NCBI GenBank assembly: GCA_003240855.1
Contig: QFNN01000014.1
Coordinates: forward strand, 1-41,393
DNA from: Sphingomonas sanxanigenens
GTDB lineage: Bacteria > Pseudomonadota > Alphaproteobacteria > Sphingomonadales > Sphingomonadaceae
Length of the DNA: 41,393 bases
Reading direction: 5' to 3'
A model generated the notes under the pieces. The model was not told the origin of the DNA. It made no database searches and saw nothing but the letters and a program-made list of their open reading frames with translations. The translations under genes and the position numbers were made by a program. Below are positions 14,563-22,510 of the stretch, in pieces (position 1 is the stretch's first letter; the number at the start of each line of letters is the position of its first letter).

Positions 14563-16266
14563 ATGAGAGATGTCGAACAGATTTGGCGCAAAGCGTATCA
14601 GCACCCCACGGCATGGGATCAGGACTTTCCGCCCATGTCTCTTCCCGACATGTTCTTCGCCAGCGTCGCGCGGCGCGGGACGGCGACGATGCTCGATTTT
14701 CTCGGGCGGCGTTACAGCTACGATCAGGTCGCGGACGGCGTCCGCCGCGTCGGCAAGGGGCTGCGCGATCTCGGCATCGGCCCTGGCGATCGTATCGGCC
14801 TCTTCCTTCCCAACGTGCCGCATTATGTCGCGGCATATTATGGCGCGCTGTCGATCGGCGCGACGGTCGTCAATTTTTCGCCGCTCTATACGGCGGCCGA
14901 GCTCGCCGATCAGGTGGCGGACTCAGGCACGCGGCTGATCTTCACCGTTTCCGCGACCGCCCTGCTGCCGACCGCGATCAAGGTTCTTGAGAACAGCGCG
15001 CTCGAACGGCTGGTGGTCGGCTCCGTCGCCGGCGTTTTGCCGCCGGCCAAATCGGTGCTTTACCGTCTGTTCCGTTCGCGCGAGGTCGCGCCGCGGCCGC
15101 ACGATCCGCGCATTGTCGCTTTCTCCGCGCTGATCGATAACGACGGGGCGGGCGATCCGGCGACGATCGATCCGGACAAGGATGTCGCGCTCATCCAATA
15201 TACAGGCGGGACGACGGGGTGGCCCAAGGGCGCGATGCTCAGCCACCAGAATCTCACCGCCAATGCGCGCCAGGTTCAGGCGGTCGATCCGCAGCCCGAT
15301 GCCGAGGATCGGATCATGGGCGTCCTGCCTTTCTTCCATGTGTTCGCCAACACCTGCGTGCTCAACCGCACCGTGCTGCGCGGGGGAGAGATTGTGATGC
15401 TGCCGCGCTTCGATGCGGCGCAGACGCTGGCGGCGATCGCGCGCACACGATGCACGGCGCTTCCCGGCGTGCCGACCATGTATCAGGCGCTGCTCGATCA
15501 TCCCAGCATCGAGGGGGCCGATCTTTCGTCGCTGCGCGCCTGCATCTCGGGCGGCGCGCCGATGCCCGCCGAACTGAAGGCCCGCTTCGAGGAGCGCACG
15601 GGCGCCAGCGTCGTCGAAGGTTATGGCCTGACCGAAAGCTCGGGCGTGGTTTCGACCAATCCCTATGAAGCGCTCAACAAGGATGGGACGATCGGCCAGC
15701 CCATCCCCGGCACGCATGTCCGCCTCGTCGACAAGGAGGATCCCAGCAGGGCTGTGGCCGACGGCGAACCGGGCGAGTTGGTCATCAAGGGCCCCCAGGT
15801 GATGAAAGGCTATTGGAAGCGCCCGCAGGAGGATGCGGCGGTGTTCGTCGACGGCTGGCTGCGAACCGGCGATGTCGCGACGATCGATGCGGATGGCTAC
15901 ATCAAGATCGTCGATCGTGTGAAAGACATGATCGCGGTCGGCGGCTTCAAGGTCTTTCCGAGCCAGATCGAGGCGGTGCTGTATCGCAGCCCGGCGATCA
16001 GGGAGGCGCTCGTCATCGGCGTCCCCGATTCCTATCATGGCGAAATGCCTAAGGCCTTCGTTACGCTGGCGGAAGGCGCGGAGACGACGGGCGAGGAACT
16101 CAGGAGCTGGCTCAATCCGCAGCTCGGCAAGCATGAGCGCGTCGTCGCGATCGAGATTCGCGATGTGCTGCCCAAGACGATGATCGGCAAGCTCAGCCGT
16201 AAGGAATTGCAGCAGGAAGAGCGCGATCGCGCGGCGGGGAAGGACGGGGCGTCGACAGCCGCTTGA
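14563..16266 (+). CDS. Long-chain fatty acid--CoA ligase (FadD-type)
   Basis: A 567-residue ANL-superfamily adenylating enzyme. It has the ATP-binding P-loop YTGGTTGWPKGAMLSH around residue 213, GYGLTES near 354, GWLRTGDVATID near 432, DRVKDMIAVGGFKVFPS near 448 and the catalytic lysine region LPKTMIGKLSRKEL near 535. Length and order match FadD-like long-chain acyl-CoA synthetases, which activate fatty acids for beta-oxidation or lipid synthesis at the membrane. The first start codon follows a weak SD. It is 44 bp after the MBL gene and 31 bp before xseB, so it may be in the same transcript. Confidence 0.92.
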   Translation: MRDVEQIWRKAYQHPTAWDQDFPPMSLPDMFFASVARRGTATMLDFLGRRYSYDQVADGVRRVGKGLRDLGIGPGDRIGLFLPNVPHYVAAYYGALSIGATVVNFSPLYTAAELADQVADSGTRLIFTVSATALLPTAIKVLENSALERLVVGSVAGVLPPAKSVLYRLFRSREVAPRPHDPRIVAFSALIDNDGAGDPATIDPDKDVALIQYTGGTTGWPKGAMLSHQNLTANARQVQAVDPQPDAEDRIMGVLPFFHVFANTCVLNRTVLRGGEIVMLPRFDAAQTLAAIARTRCTALPGVPTMYQALLDHPSIEGADLSSLRACISGGAPMPAELKARFEERTGASVVEGYGLTESSGVVSTNPYEALNKDGTIGQPIPGTHVRLVDKEDPSRAVADGEPGELVIKGPQVMKGYWKRPQEDAAVFVDGWLRTGDVATIDADGYIKIVDRVKDMIAVGGFKVFPSQIEAVLYRSPAIREALVIGVPDSYHGEMPKAFVTLAEGAETTGEELRSWLNPQLGKHERVVAIEIRDVLPKTMIGKLSRKELQQEERDRAAGKDGASTAA

Positions 16267-16297
16267 CCGCGCGGGGTGGCCGCTCCACAAGCCGCGC

Positions 16298-16546
16298 ATG
16301 TCCGATACGGCCGATCCCATCGCCAACCTGTCCTTCGAGGATGCCCTCAAGCGCCTTGAGGCGATCGTCGCGCAGCTCGAAAGCGGCGATGCGCCGCTCG
16401 ACCGGTCGATCGAGCTCTATGCGGAGGGCGATCGCCTGCGTGCGCGTTGCGAGGACCGGCTGAAGGCCGCGCAGGCGCGTATAGACCAGATCGTGCTCGG
16501 CGGCGAAGGCAAGCCGGCCGGCCTCAAACCCTTTGATGCAGAGTGA
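16298..16546 (+). CDS. xseB: Exodeoxyribonuclease VII small subunit
   Basis: An 82-residue protein with the full XseB pattern: LSFEDALKRLEAIVAQLESG, then LDRSIELYAEGDRL and CEDRLKAAQARIDQIV. It forms a helical hairpin and associates with XseA (not in this window) as the exonuclease that trims single-stranded DNA. Length is normal. It overlaps the start of ispA by 11 bp if the ATG at 16536 is used, the usual xseB-ispA arrangement. Confidence 0.95.
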   Translation: MSDTADPIANLSFEDALKRLEAIVAQLESGDAPLDRSIELYAEGDRLRARCEDRLKAAQARIDQIVLGGEGKPAGLKPFDAE

Positions 16547-17450
16547 CCGCGTGACCACGACCACCATCAGCCTTGCGTCGGCGCTCGAGCGTATTGCGCG
16601 CGAGATCGACGAAGCTTTCGATACGCTCTTCCCGGTGCCGGACGACCCCCGCGCTCGCCTGTTCGAGGCGATCCGCCACGGCGCGATCGGCGGCGGCAAG
16701 CGTCTGCGCCCGCTGCTCGTCGTCGCGACGGCGGAGCTTTTCAACGTCGATCGCCGCGCCGCACTGCGCGTCGCGACCGCGATCGAGTGCATCCATGTCT
16801 ATTCGCTGATCCACGACGATCTGCCGGCGATGGACAATGACGACATGCGCCGCGGCAAGCCGACCGTGCACAAGGCCTTTGGCGAGGCGGAGGCGATCCT
16901 CGCCGGCGATTCGCTGCTGACCTTCGCGTTCGAGCTGCTGGCGTCGGAGGAGACGCATCCCGATCCCTTCGTCCGCACCGAGCTTGTTCTTGAGCTGGCG
17001 CGTGCGTCGGGCGTCAACGGCATGGTCGGCGGGCAGATGATGGATATCGCCGCGGAAACCGCGCAGTTCGATCTCGTCACGGTCACGCGCCTCCAGCAGC
17101 TCAAGACCGGCGCGCTGATCGGCTTCTGCCTGGAAGGCGGCGCCATTCTTGGCCGCGTGCCGCCGGAAGGGCGCGTCAGCCTGCGCGGCTATGCCCGCGA
17201 TGTCGGGCTGGCCTTCCAGATCGCCGACGACCTGCTCGACGCCGAAGGCAATGAGGAACTGGCCGGCAAGAAGCTGGGCAAGGACGAGGCGGCCGGCAAG
17301 GCGACTTTCCTGTCGCTGCTCGGTCGCGATCGCGCGCGCGCGCAGGCGGAGGCGCTGGTCGGTCAGGCGATCGATCATCTCCGCGCCTATGGGCCGGAAG
17401 CCGATTTGCTGCGCGCCATTGCACGCTTCACGCTTGATCGCGACAGATAA
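16536..17450 (+). CDS. ispA: Polyprenyl synthetase, farnesyl diphosphate synthase type
   Basis: A ~304-residue trans-isoprenyl diphosphate synthase. It shows GGGKRLRPLL near residue 51, the first Asp-rich motif DDLPAMDND near 91, a GQMMD motif near 168 and the second Asp-rich motif QIADDLLDAEG near 230. It condenses IPP with DMAPP and GPP to farnesyl diphosphate for quinones, carotenoids and undecaprenyl phosphate. Start choices are ATG 16536, overlapping xseB, or GTG 16551 (MTTTTISL); neither has a strong SD, so translational coupling with xseB is likely. The usual downstream dxs is absent; coaD follows by 12 bp. Confidence 0.93.
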   Translation: MQSDRVTTTTISLASALERIAREIDEAFDTLFPVPDDPRARLFEAIRHGAIGGGKRLRPLLVVATAELFNVDRRAALRVATAIECIHVYSLIHDDLPAMDNDDMRRGKPTVHKAFGEAEAILAGDSLLTFAFELLASEETHPDPFVRTELVLELARASGVNGMVGGQMMDIAAETAQFDLVTVTRLQQLKTGALIGFCLEGGAILGRVPPEGRVSLRGYARDVGLAFQIADDLLDAEGNEELAGKKLGKDEAAGKATFLSLLGRDRARAQAEALVGQAIDHLRAYGPEADLLRAIARFTLDRDR

Positions 17451-17462
17451 GGGAGAGGGGCG

Positions 17463-17969
17463 TTGATAAGGACAGGCGTCTATCCGGGCACCTTCGATCC
17501 GATCACGCTCGGTCACATGGATATTATCCGGCGCGGGGCGACGCTCGTCGACCGGCTGGTGATCGGCGTCACGACCAATCCGTCAAAGTCGCCGATGTTC
17601 TCGCTCGATGAGCGGATGGACATGGTGCGCCGCGAAGTGGCCGGGATCGATGGCGAAATCCATGTCGTCGCCTTCGACTCGTTGCTGATGACCTTCGCTG
17701 AGCGCGAAGGGGCGAGCGTCATCATTCGCGGGCTGCGCGCCGTCGCCGACTTTGAATATGAATATCAGATGGCGGGGATGAACCAGCAGCTCAACAACCG
17801 TATCGAGACGGTGTTCCTGATGGCCGATGTCGCGCTTCAGCCCATCGCGTCGCGGCTTGTGAAGGAGATTGCGATCTTCGGCGGCGCGATCCACCGGTTC
17901 GTCACTCCGGCGGTCGAGGCTGAGGTGACGAGGCGGATCGAGGCGGCCGGATTGCGTCGCGGCAGTTGA
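17463..17969 (+). CDS. coaD: Phosphopantetheine adenylyltransferase
   Basis: A 168-residue CoaD, the step making dephospho-CoA from 4'-phosphopantetheine and ATP. The nucleotidyltransferase motif GTFDPITLGHMD (with the catalytic His) is at residues 9-20, and RGLRAVADFEYEYQM near 92 and FLMADVALQP near 120 are diagnostic. The start is TTG, supported by the strong SD GGGAGAGGGG just upstream; no ATG is possible without losing the nucleotide-binding strand. It lies 12 bp after ispA. Confidence 0.95.
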   Translation: MIRTGVYPGTFDPITLGHMDIIRRGATLVDRLVIGVTTNPSKSPMFSLDERMDMVRREVAGIDGEIHVVAFDSLLMTFAEREGASVIIRGLRAVADFEYEYQMAGMNQQLNNRIETVFLMADVALQPIASRLVKEIAIFGGAIHRFVTPAVEAEVTRRIEAAGLRRGS

Positions 17970-18052
17970 GCGCGCGTTCAGTCGCCGCTAAGCCGCCACA
18001 TTCTAGCGCCAATGCCATTGGCCATGCGACCAAAGCCGGAGTGATGATTTCG

Positions 18053-18751
18053 ATGCGTTTCCTGATCGGCGCTGTTGCCCTGATTGCCCTCGCCTCCGGC
18101 GCATCGGCGCAGCAGAAGGACAAGCTGCCCCCTGAGCAGAAGCTTGTCGACAAGACGATCGCGCCCCCGCCGGTCGAGGCGCAGAATGTCTGGGATGTAG
18201 AATTGTCGACGGGCGGCGGTACGGTTCGCATCCAGCTTCGTCCGGACAAGGCCCCGCTGGCGGTGGAGCGGATCAAGACTCTCACGCGGCAGGGCTTCTA
18301 CAACGGCCTGACCTTCCACCGCGTGATCGAAGGCTTCATGGCGCAGGGCGGCGACCCCGAGGGCACGGGGCAGGGCGGCTCGAAGCTGCCCAATATCAAA
18401 GCCGAGTTCAATGACTTGCCGCACGTGCGCGGCGCAGTCGCGATGGCGCGCGCGGAGGACAAGGATTCCGCGAACAGCCAGTTCTACATCATGTTCATGC
18501 CGCGCCTCCAGCTCGACAATCACTATACGGTGATTGGTCGCGTGATCGGCGGTATGGGCGCTGTCGATCAGATCGCGCGTGGCGAGCCGCCCGAAACGCC
18601 GACGCGCATCACCCGCGCCTGGATCGAGTCGGATGGCCCGCCGCCGCCCGTTGCGCCTGCGCCCGCGCCGACGCTCAAGACCGATCTTCCCGCTGCGCCG
18701 ACCACGCTCGCGACGCCCCGGCCAAAGCCGGCTGCCAAGCCCAAGAAGTGA
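18053..18751 (+). CDS. Cyclophilin-type peptidyl-prolyl isomerase, exported
   Basis: A 232-residue protein with a signal peptide (MRFLIGAVALIALASGASAQ). The start at 18053 is chosen because GGAG (18038-18041) is 11 nt away; an ATG at 18044 is too close to it. The cyclophilin domain, about residues 60-190, contains FHRVIEGFMAQGGD, GSKLPNIKAEF, GAVAMARAEDKDSANSQFY and NHYTVIGRVIGGM. It should assist folding of periplasmic proteins. The C-terminal ~45 residues are a Pro/Ala/Lys-rich low-complexity tail. It stands between coaD and queA. Confidence 0.93.
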   Translation: MRFLIGAVALIALASGASAQQKDKLPPEQKLVDKTIAPPPVEAQNVWDVELSTGGGTVRIQLRPDKAPLAVERIKTLTRQGFYNGLTFHRVIEGFMAQGGDPEGTGQGGSKLPNIKAEFNDLPHVRGAVAMARAEDKDSANSQFYIMFMPRLQLDNHYTVIGRVIGGMGAVDQIARGEPPETPTRITRAWIESDGPPPPVAPAPAPTLKTDLPAAPTTLATPRPKPAAKPKK

Positions 18752-18774
18752 TGCGGCCGCAAGGCTGACCGGCC

Positions 18775-19815
18775 ATGCGCATCGATCTGTTCGATTTCGC
18801 CCTGCCGCCCGAATCGATCGCGCTGCGGCCCGCCGCGCCGCGCGATTCGGCGCGCCTGCTGCTGATTGACGGCGACGCGCGGCAAGACAGGATCGTCAGC
18901 GACCTGCCGTCGCTGCTTCGCGCTGGCGATTGCTTGGTTTTCAACGATACGCGCGTCATACCGGCGCAGCTCGAAGGACGGCGCGGCGATGCGCGGATCG
19001 GCGCGACGCTCCACAAGCGCGAGGGGCCGCGTGACTGGCGCGCCTTCGTCCGCAACGCCAGGCGCGTGCGCGATGGCGACAGGATCGACTTCGCAGCCGG
19101 CGTCAGCGCGATCGCCGGCGCGCGGGGCGAAGATGGCAGCCTGTTGCTGAGCTTCGAGGGCGACGAGCCTGTCGAGCTGTTGCTCGAACGCGCTGGCACC
19201 ATGCCGCTGCCGCCCTATATCGCAGGCAAGCGCGCGACCGATGCGCGCGACGCCGAGGATTATCAGACGATGTTCGCGCGCGAGGCGGGCGCCGTCGCCG
19301 CCCCCACCGCTGCGCTGCACTTCACCCCTGCACTGATGGAGGCGCTTGCCGGGGCCGGCGTAGGGCGCGAGACGCTTACCCTCCATGTCGGCGCCGGCAC
19401 TTTCCTCCCGGTCAAGGTGGAGGACACCGACGATCACCGCATGCACAGCGAATGGGGGCGGATCGACGCCGCCGCCGCCGACCGGCTCAATGCGGTGCGC
19501 GCAGCCGGAGGCAGGCTGATCGCGGTCGGCACCACCAGCCTGCGCCTACTCGAAAGCGCTGCCGGCGAGGATGGCGTCATCCGCCCGTTCGAGGGCGACA
19601 CCGATATCTTCATCACCCCCGGCTATCGCTTTCGCGCGATCGACGGGCTGATGACCAACTTCCACCTGCCCAGATCGACGCTTTTCGTCCTCGTCTCCGC
19701 GCTGATGGGGCGCGAGACGATGCTGGACGCTTATGCTCACGCCATTGCCACGGGTTATCGTTTCTACTCCTATGGCGATGCGAGCCTTCTGCTGCCCGCG
19801 CCGGAGACGAGATGA
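18775..19815 (+). CDS. queA: tRNA preQ1(34) S-adenosylmethionine ribosyltransferase-isomerase
   Basis: A 346-residue QueA, which transfers and isomerises the ribose of SAM onto preQ1 in tRNA to form epoxyqueuosine. Recognisable blocks are MRIDLFDFALPPESIALRPA at the start, LVFNDTRVIPAQLEG near residue 54, AGTMPLPPYI near 141, DYQTMFAREAGAVAAPTA near 163, LHVGAGTFLPVK near 202 and TNFHLPRSTLFVLVSAL near 297. The length is normal. It is 23 bp after the cyclophilin gene and overlaps the next gene by ATGA. The partner enzyme gene tgt is two genes downstream. Confidence 0.96.
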   Translation: MRIDLFDFALPPESIALRPAAPRDSARLLLIDGDARQDRIVSDLPSLLRAGDCLVFNDTRVIPAQLEGRRGDARIGATLHKREGPRDWRAFVRNARRVRDGDRIDFAAGVSAIAGARGEDGSLLLSFEGDEPVELLLERAGTMPLPPYIAGKRATDARDAEDYQTMFAREAGAVAAPTAALHFTPALMEALAGAGVGRETLTLHVGAGTFLPVKVEDTDDHRMHSEWGRIDAAAADRLNAVRAAGGRLIAVGTTSLRLLESAAGEDGVIRPFEGDTDIFITPGYRFRAIDGLMTNFHLPRSTLFVLVSALMGRETMLDAYAHAIATGYRFYSYGDASLLLPAPETR

Positions 19816-20303
19816 AGATGATGCGCCCCGCCCTCGCGCTGGCCTGCCTTCTGCTGCTCGCCGCCGCGCGTCAGCCGACGCAACCGGTCCAGCAACCCGC
19901 GCCGCCGCCCATTCCCCCGGTCGATACCGGCATCACCGTCATGGCCGCGCCCATTGCGATCCTGATCGCCAGCTTCGATACCGATCATGACCGCGTCGTC
20001 ACGCGCGCCGAATTCGACGCGGGCGTGAAAGCCAGCTTCGCGCTGGGCGACGAGAATAAGGATGGTTTCATCTCGCTGATCGAGCTGAGCCACTGGGCGG
20101 AGACCGAGCTTGGCGACCAGGGCGCGCTTCCTGGCCGTTTCGATTTCGATCGCAACGAGGACGACCGGATAAGCTGGGACGAGTTCAAGGCCGAGTTTGA
20201 TCGGCGCTTCGCCGAATATGACAAGGACCATGACGGCCGCATCACGCGCGCCGAACTGCTGACGCTGCGCTTCAAGCGGCCGGACGCAGGTAAGCGGAAA
20301 TAG
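19812..20303 (+). CDS. EF-hand calcium-binding protein, exported
   Basis: A 163-residue protein starting in an ATGA overlap with queA. It has a hydrophobic signal sequence (about residues 5-20) and a Pro/Gln-rich linker, then up to four EF-hand loops: DTDHDRVVTRAEF, DENKDGFISLIEL, DFDRNEDDRISWDEF (one residue longer) and DKDHDGRITRAEL. The acidic loop positions needed for Ca2+ are largely kept. It is probably a periplasmic calcium sensor or buffer. Nothing links it functionally to queuosine. The start has an upstream GGAGACGA inside queA. Confidence 0.85.
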   Translation: MKMMRPALALACLLLLAAARQPTQPVQQPAPPPIPPVDTGITVMAAPIAILIASFDTDHDRVVTRAEFDAGVKASFALGDENKDGFISLIELSHWAETELGDQGALPGRFDFDRNEDDRISWDEFKAEFDRRFAEYDKDHDGRITRAELLTLRFKRPDAGKRK

Positions 20304-20319
20304 TTGACTCTGGCAACTA
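20301..20319. promoter_or_regulatory. Perfect palindrome TAGTTG-N7-CAACTA, candidate MarR operator
   Basis: TAGTTG (20301-20306) and CAACTA (20314-20319) are exact inverted repeats with a 7-bp centre, 19 bp in all. This is the size and AT-rich style of MarR-family operators. It sits 7 bp before the start of the MarR-GNAT gene and contains a TTGACT. It is next to TAATTA (20318-20323), a possible -10 element. Autoregulation of the MarR-GNAT gene is the likely role (inference). Confidence 0.6.
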
Positions 20320-20326
20320 ATTATCC

Positions 20327-21244
20327 ATGCTGCGCGGCATGGATGACGCCGTCGCCGCCCTGCGCGCCTTCAATCGCTTTTATACCCGCTTCGCCGGCGT
20401 GCTTGATGCGCATTACATGGACAGCGACTTCTCGCTTGCGGAGGCGCGCATCCTTTACGAGATCGCGCGTGAAGGCAGGCGCTTTGCATCGGAAATACAA
20501 GGCGATCTCGGGCTCGACCCGGGCTATGTCAGTCGTATCCTCCGCAATTTCGAGAAGAACGGGCTGATCGTCCGCACGCGTGGCGAGGATGCGCGCAGTC
20601 GGCCGATTACGCTCACCGATCATGGCCGTGCGCTCTTCGATGCGCTCGATGCGCGCACGTGCGAACACGCAGCCGCCCGTCTTGAGGCGCTTCCGGAAAC
20701 CGATCGGCGCACTCTGGTGGCCGCGCTTCAATCGGCGCGTGCGCTGCTCGGCGGCGAAGGCGGCGCGGCATGGTCGTTGCGCACTTTCCGTCCGGGCGAC
20801 ATGGGCATGATCGCCGCGCGCCAGACGATCATCTACGCGCCCTATGGTTGGGGCCGCCCGATGGAAGCGTTGCAGGGTGAGATCACCTCCGCTTTCCTGC
20901 GTAATTTCCGCGACGGGCGTGAGCAATGCTGGGTCGCGGAGCGCGCCGGGGTGATGGCCGGATCGGCTTTCATCGTGGAGGAAAGTGCGGAGGTCGCGCG
21001 TCTGAGGCTTCTTTATGTCGAGCCCTGGGCGCGGGGACTGGGCATCGGCGCGGCGCTGGTCGACCAGTGTGTCGCCTTCGCGCGCGCGGCGGGTTACCGG
21101 CGCATCATCCTGTGGACGCACACCGTGCTGGAAAGCGCGCGCCGCATCTATGCAGCGCGCGGCTTCGCCATAACTGACGTTTCGGTCCACCATGATTTCG
21201 GCAAGCCCGAGCAGGGCGAGACGTGGGAACTTGACCTCGCCTGA
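20327..21244 (+). CDS. MarR-type regulator fused to GNAT acetyltransferase
   Basis: A 305-residue two-domain protein. Residues about 5-145 form a MarR winged helix (LAEARILYEIAREG, then GLDPGYVSRILRNFEKNGLI and the wing TRGEDARSRPITLTDHGR). Residues about 150-305 form a GNAT domain with LRLLYVEPWARGLGIGAALV as the acetyl-CoA loop and SARRIYAARGFAI near the end. Such fusions are common in proteobacteria, but their acetyl acceptors are mostly unknown. Two starts are possible: ATG 20327 or ATG 20339 (MDDAVAAL); neither has an SD, and the promoter elements are so close that the leader would be very short. It is inserted between queA/EF-hand and tgt. Confidence 0.88.
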   Translation: MLRGMDDAVAALRAFNRFYTRFAGVLDAHYMDSDFSLAEARILYEIAREGRRFASEIQGDLGLDPGYVSRILRNFEKNGLIVRTRGEDARSRPITLTDHGRALFDALDARTCEHAAARLEALPETDRRTLVAALQSARALLGGEGGAAWSLRTFRPGDMGMIAARQTIIYAPYGWGRPMEALQGEITSAFLRNFRDGREQCWVAERAGVMAGSAFIVEESAEVARLRLLYVEPWARGLGIGAALVDQCVAFARAAGYRRIILWTHTVLESARRIYAARGFAITDVSVHHDFGKPEQGETWELDLA

Positions 21245-21273
21245 TCGCGCCGCGCCCGCTATAGCCGCGCGCC

Positions 21274-22395
21274 ATGACCGATCGTTTCAGCTTTTCAATC
21301 GCCGCGACCGATGGCGCGGCGCGCACCGGCGTCATCAGCATGCGGCGGGGCGACATCCGCACGCCTGCCTTCATGCCCGTGGGCACGGCCGGCACTGTCA
21401 AGGCGGTGAAGCCGGCCGATGTTCGGGCGGCCGGCGCGGACATCATCCTCGGCAACACTTATCATCTGATGCTTCGTCCGGGCGCCGAGCGTGTCGCACG
21501 GCTTGGCGGGCTGCATGGCTTCATGGGCTGGGATCGCCCGATCCTCACTGACAGCGGCGGCTATCAGGTAATGAGCCTGTCCGATCTGACCAAGGTCAGC
21601 GAGGAAGGCGTTTCCTTCAAGTCGCACCTCGATGGCTCCCGCCACATGCTCAGCCCCGAGCGATCGATGGAGATCCAGCGGTTGCTGGGTAGCGACATCG
21701 TCATGGCCTTCGACGAACTCGTCCCCACCACCGCAACGCGCGAGGTGCAGGCCGCGGCGATGGAGCGCTCGATGCGCTGGGCGCGCCGTTCGCGCGAGGG
21801 CTTCGATGCAGGCGGCGCGCATGCAGAGGGCGCCGCGCTGTTCGGCATCCAGCAAGGGGCGCTCGACGAGGGGTTGCGTCGCGCCTCGGCCGATGCGCTG
21901 CGCGACATCGGGTTCGATGGTTACGCCATCGGCGGCCTGGCGGTGGGTGAGGGGCAGGAGGCGATGTTCGGCGTGCTCGATTATGCGCCTGCCATGCTTC
22001 CGGTTGATCGGCCCCGCTACCTGATGGGCGTCGGCAAGCCCGACGACATCGTCGGCGCGGTGGAGCGAGGCGTCGACATGTTCGATTGCGTGATGCCGAC
22101 GCGGAGCGGGCGGACTGGCCAGGCCTTCACCTGGGATGGTCCGATCAACATCCGCAACGCCAGGTTCGCCGAAGATCAGTCGCCGCTGGACCCGGAGTCG
22201 CCGGTCGCGGGCTGGTCGAAAGCCTATATCCACCATCTCGTCCGCTCGAACGAGATATTGGGCGCGATGCTGATGACCGAGCATAATCTCTGGTTTTACC
22301 AGCGGCTTATGCAGCATTTGCGAGACGCGATTGCAGAAGGCGGGTTGAAGGCCTTCGCTGATAGCTTCCGCGCGCGCTATCTCGGCGGGCGATGA
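21274..22395 (+). CDS. tgt: tRNA-guanine(34) transglycosylase, lacking the usual zinc cysteines
   Basis: A 373-residue Tgt, which exchanges G34 for preQ1 in tRNA(Asp, Asn, His, Tyr). Catalytic residues known from the Zymomonas enzyme are kept: Asp93 and Tyr97 (LTDSGGYQVMS), Asp147 (MAFDE), GGLAVGE (220-226), Met251 and the nucleophile Asp271 (MFDCVMPTRSGRTG). Two sites are abnormal. The C-terminal Zn motif CxCxxC is replaced: residues 306-318 read DPESPVAGWSKAY, about three residues shorter, and the protein has only one Cys (272); the fourth ligand His337 remains. The usual ECTPYPAT pocket reads ELVPTTAT, with Leu149 in place of Cys. The frame is intact. It starts 29 bp after the MarR-GNAT gene. 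Confidence 0.93.
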   Translation: MTDRFSFSIAATDGAARTGVISMRRGDIRTPAFMPVGTAGTVKAVKPADVRAAGADIILGNTYHLMLRPGAERVARLGGLHGFMGWDRPILTDSGGYQVMSLSDLTKVSEEGVSFKSHLDGSRHMLSPERSMEIQRLLGSDIVMAFDELVPTTATREVQAAAMERSMRWARRSREGFDAGGAHAEGAALFGIQQGALDEGLRRASADALRDIGFDGYAIGGLAVGEGQEAMFGVLDYAPAMLPVDRPRYLMGVGKPDDIVGAVERGVDMFDCVMPTRSGRTGQAFTWDGPINIRNARFAEDQSPLDPESPVAGWSKAYIHHLVRSNEILGAMLMTEHNLWFYQRLMQHLRDAIAEGGLKAFADSFRARYLGGR

Positions 22396-22510
22396 ACCAC
22401 ACCCCACCGGAGAGTTTCTGTCGCGCCGCCGATCTCGCTGGGCCTGCGCCCGGCTCGAAGGGCTGGCCGAGCGGGAAGCTCCGTTCGGCGCTTTGAAGCC
22501 CTGACCGTCG

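Noticed and set aside
14923..16350. Antisense ORF of 475 codons opposite the acyl-CoA ligase
   Set aside because: It mirrors a gene with intact ANL motifs and shows only low-complexity Arg/Ala/Asp-rich sequence.
21245..21273. preQ1 riboswitch before tgt or queA
   Set aside because: The leaders of 29 and 23 bp are too short and show no aptamer-like pseudoknot sequence.
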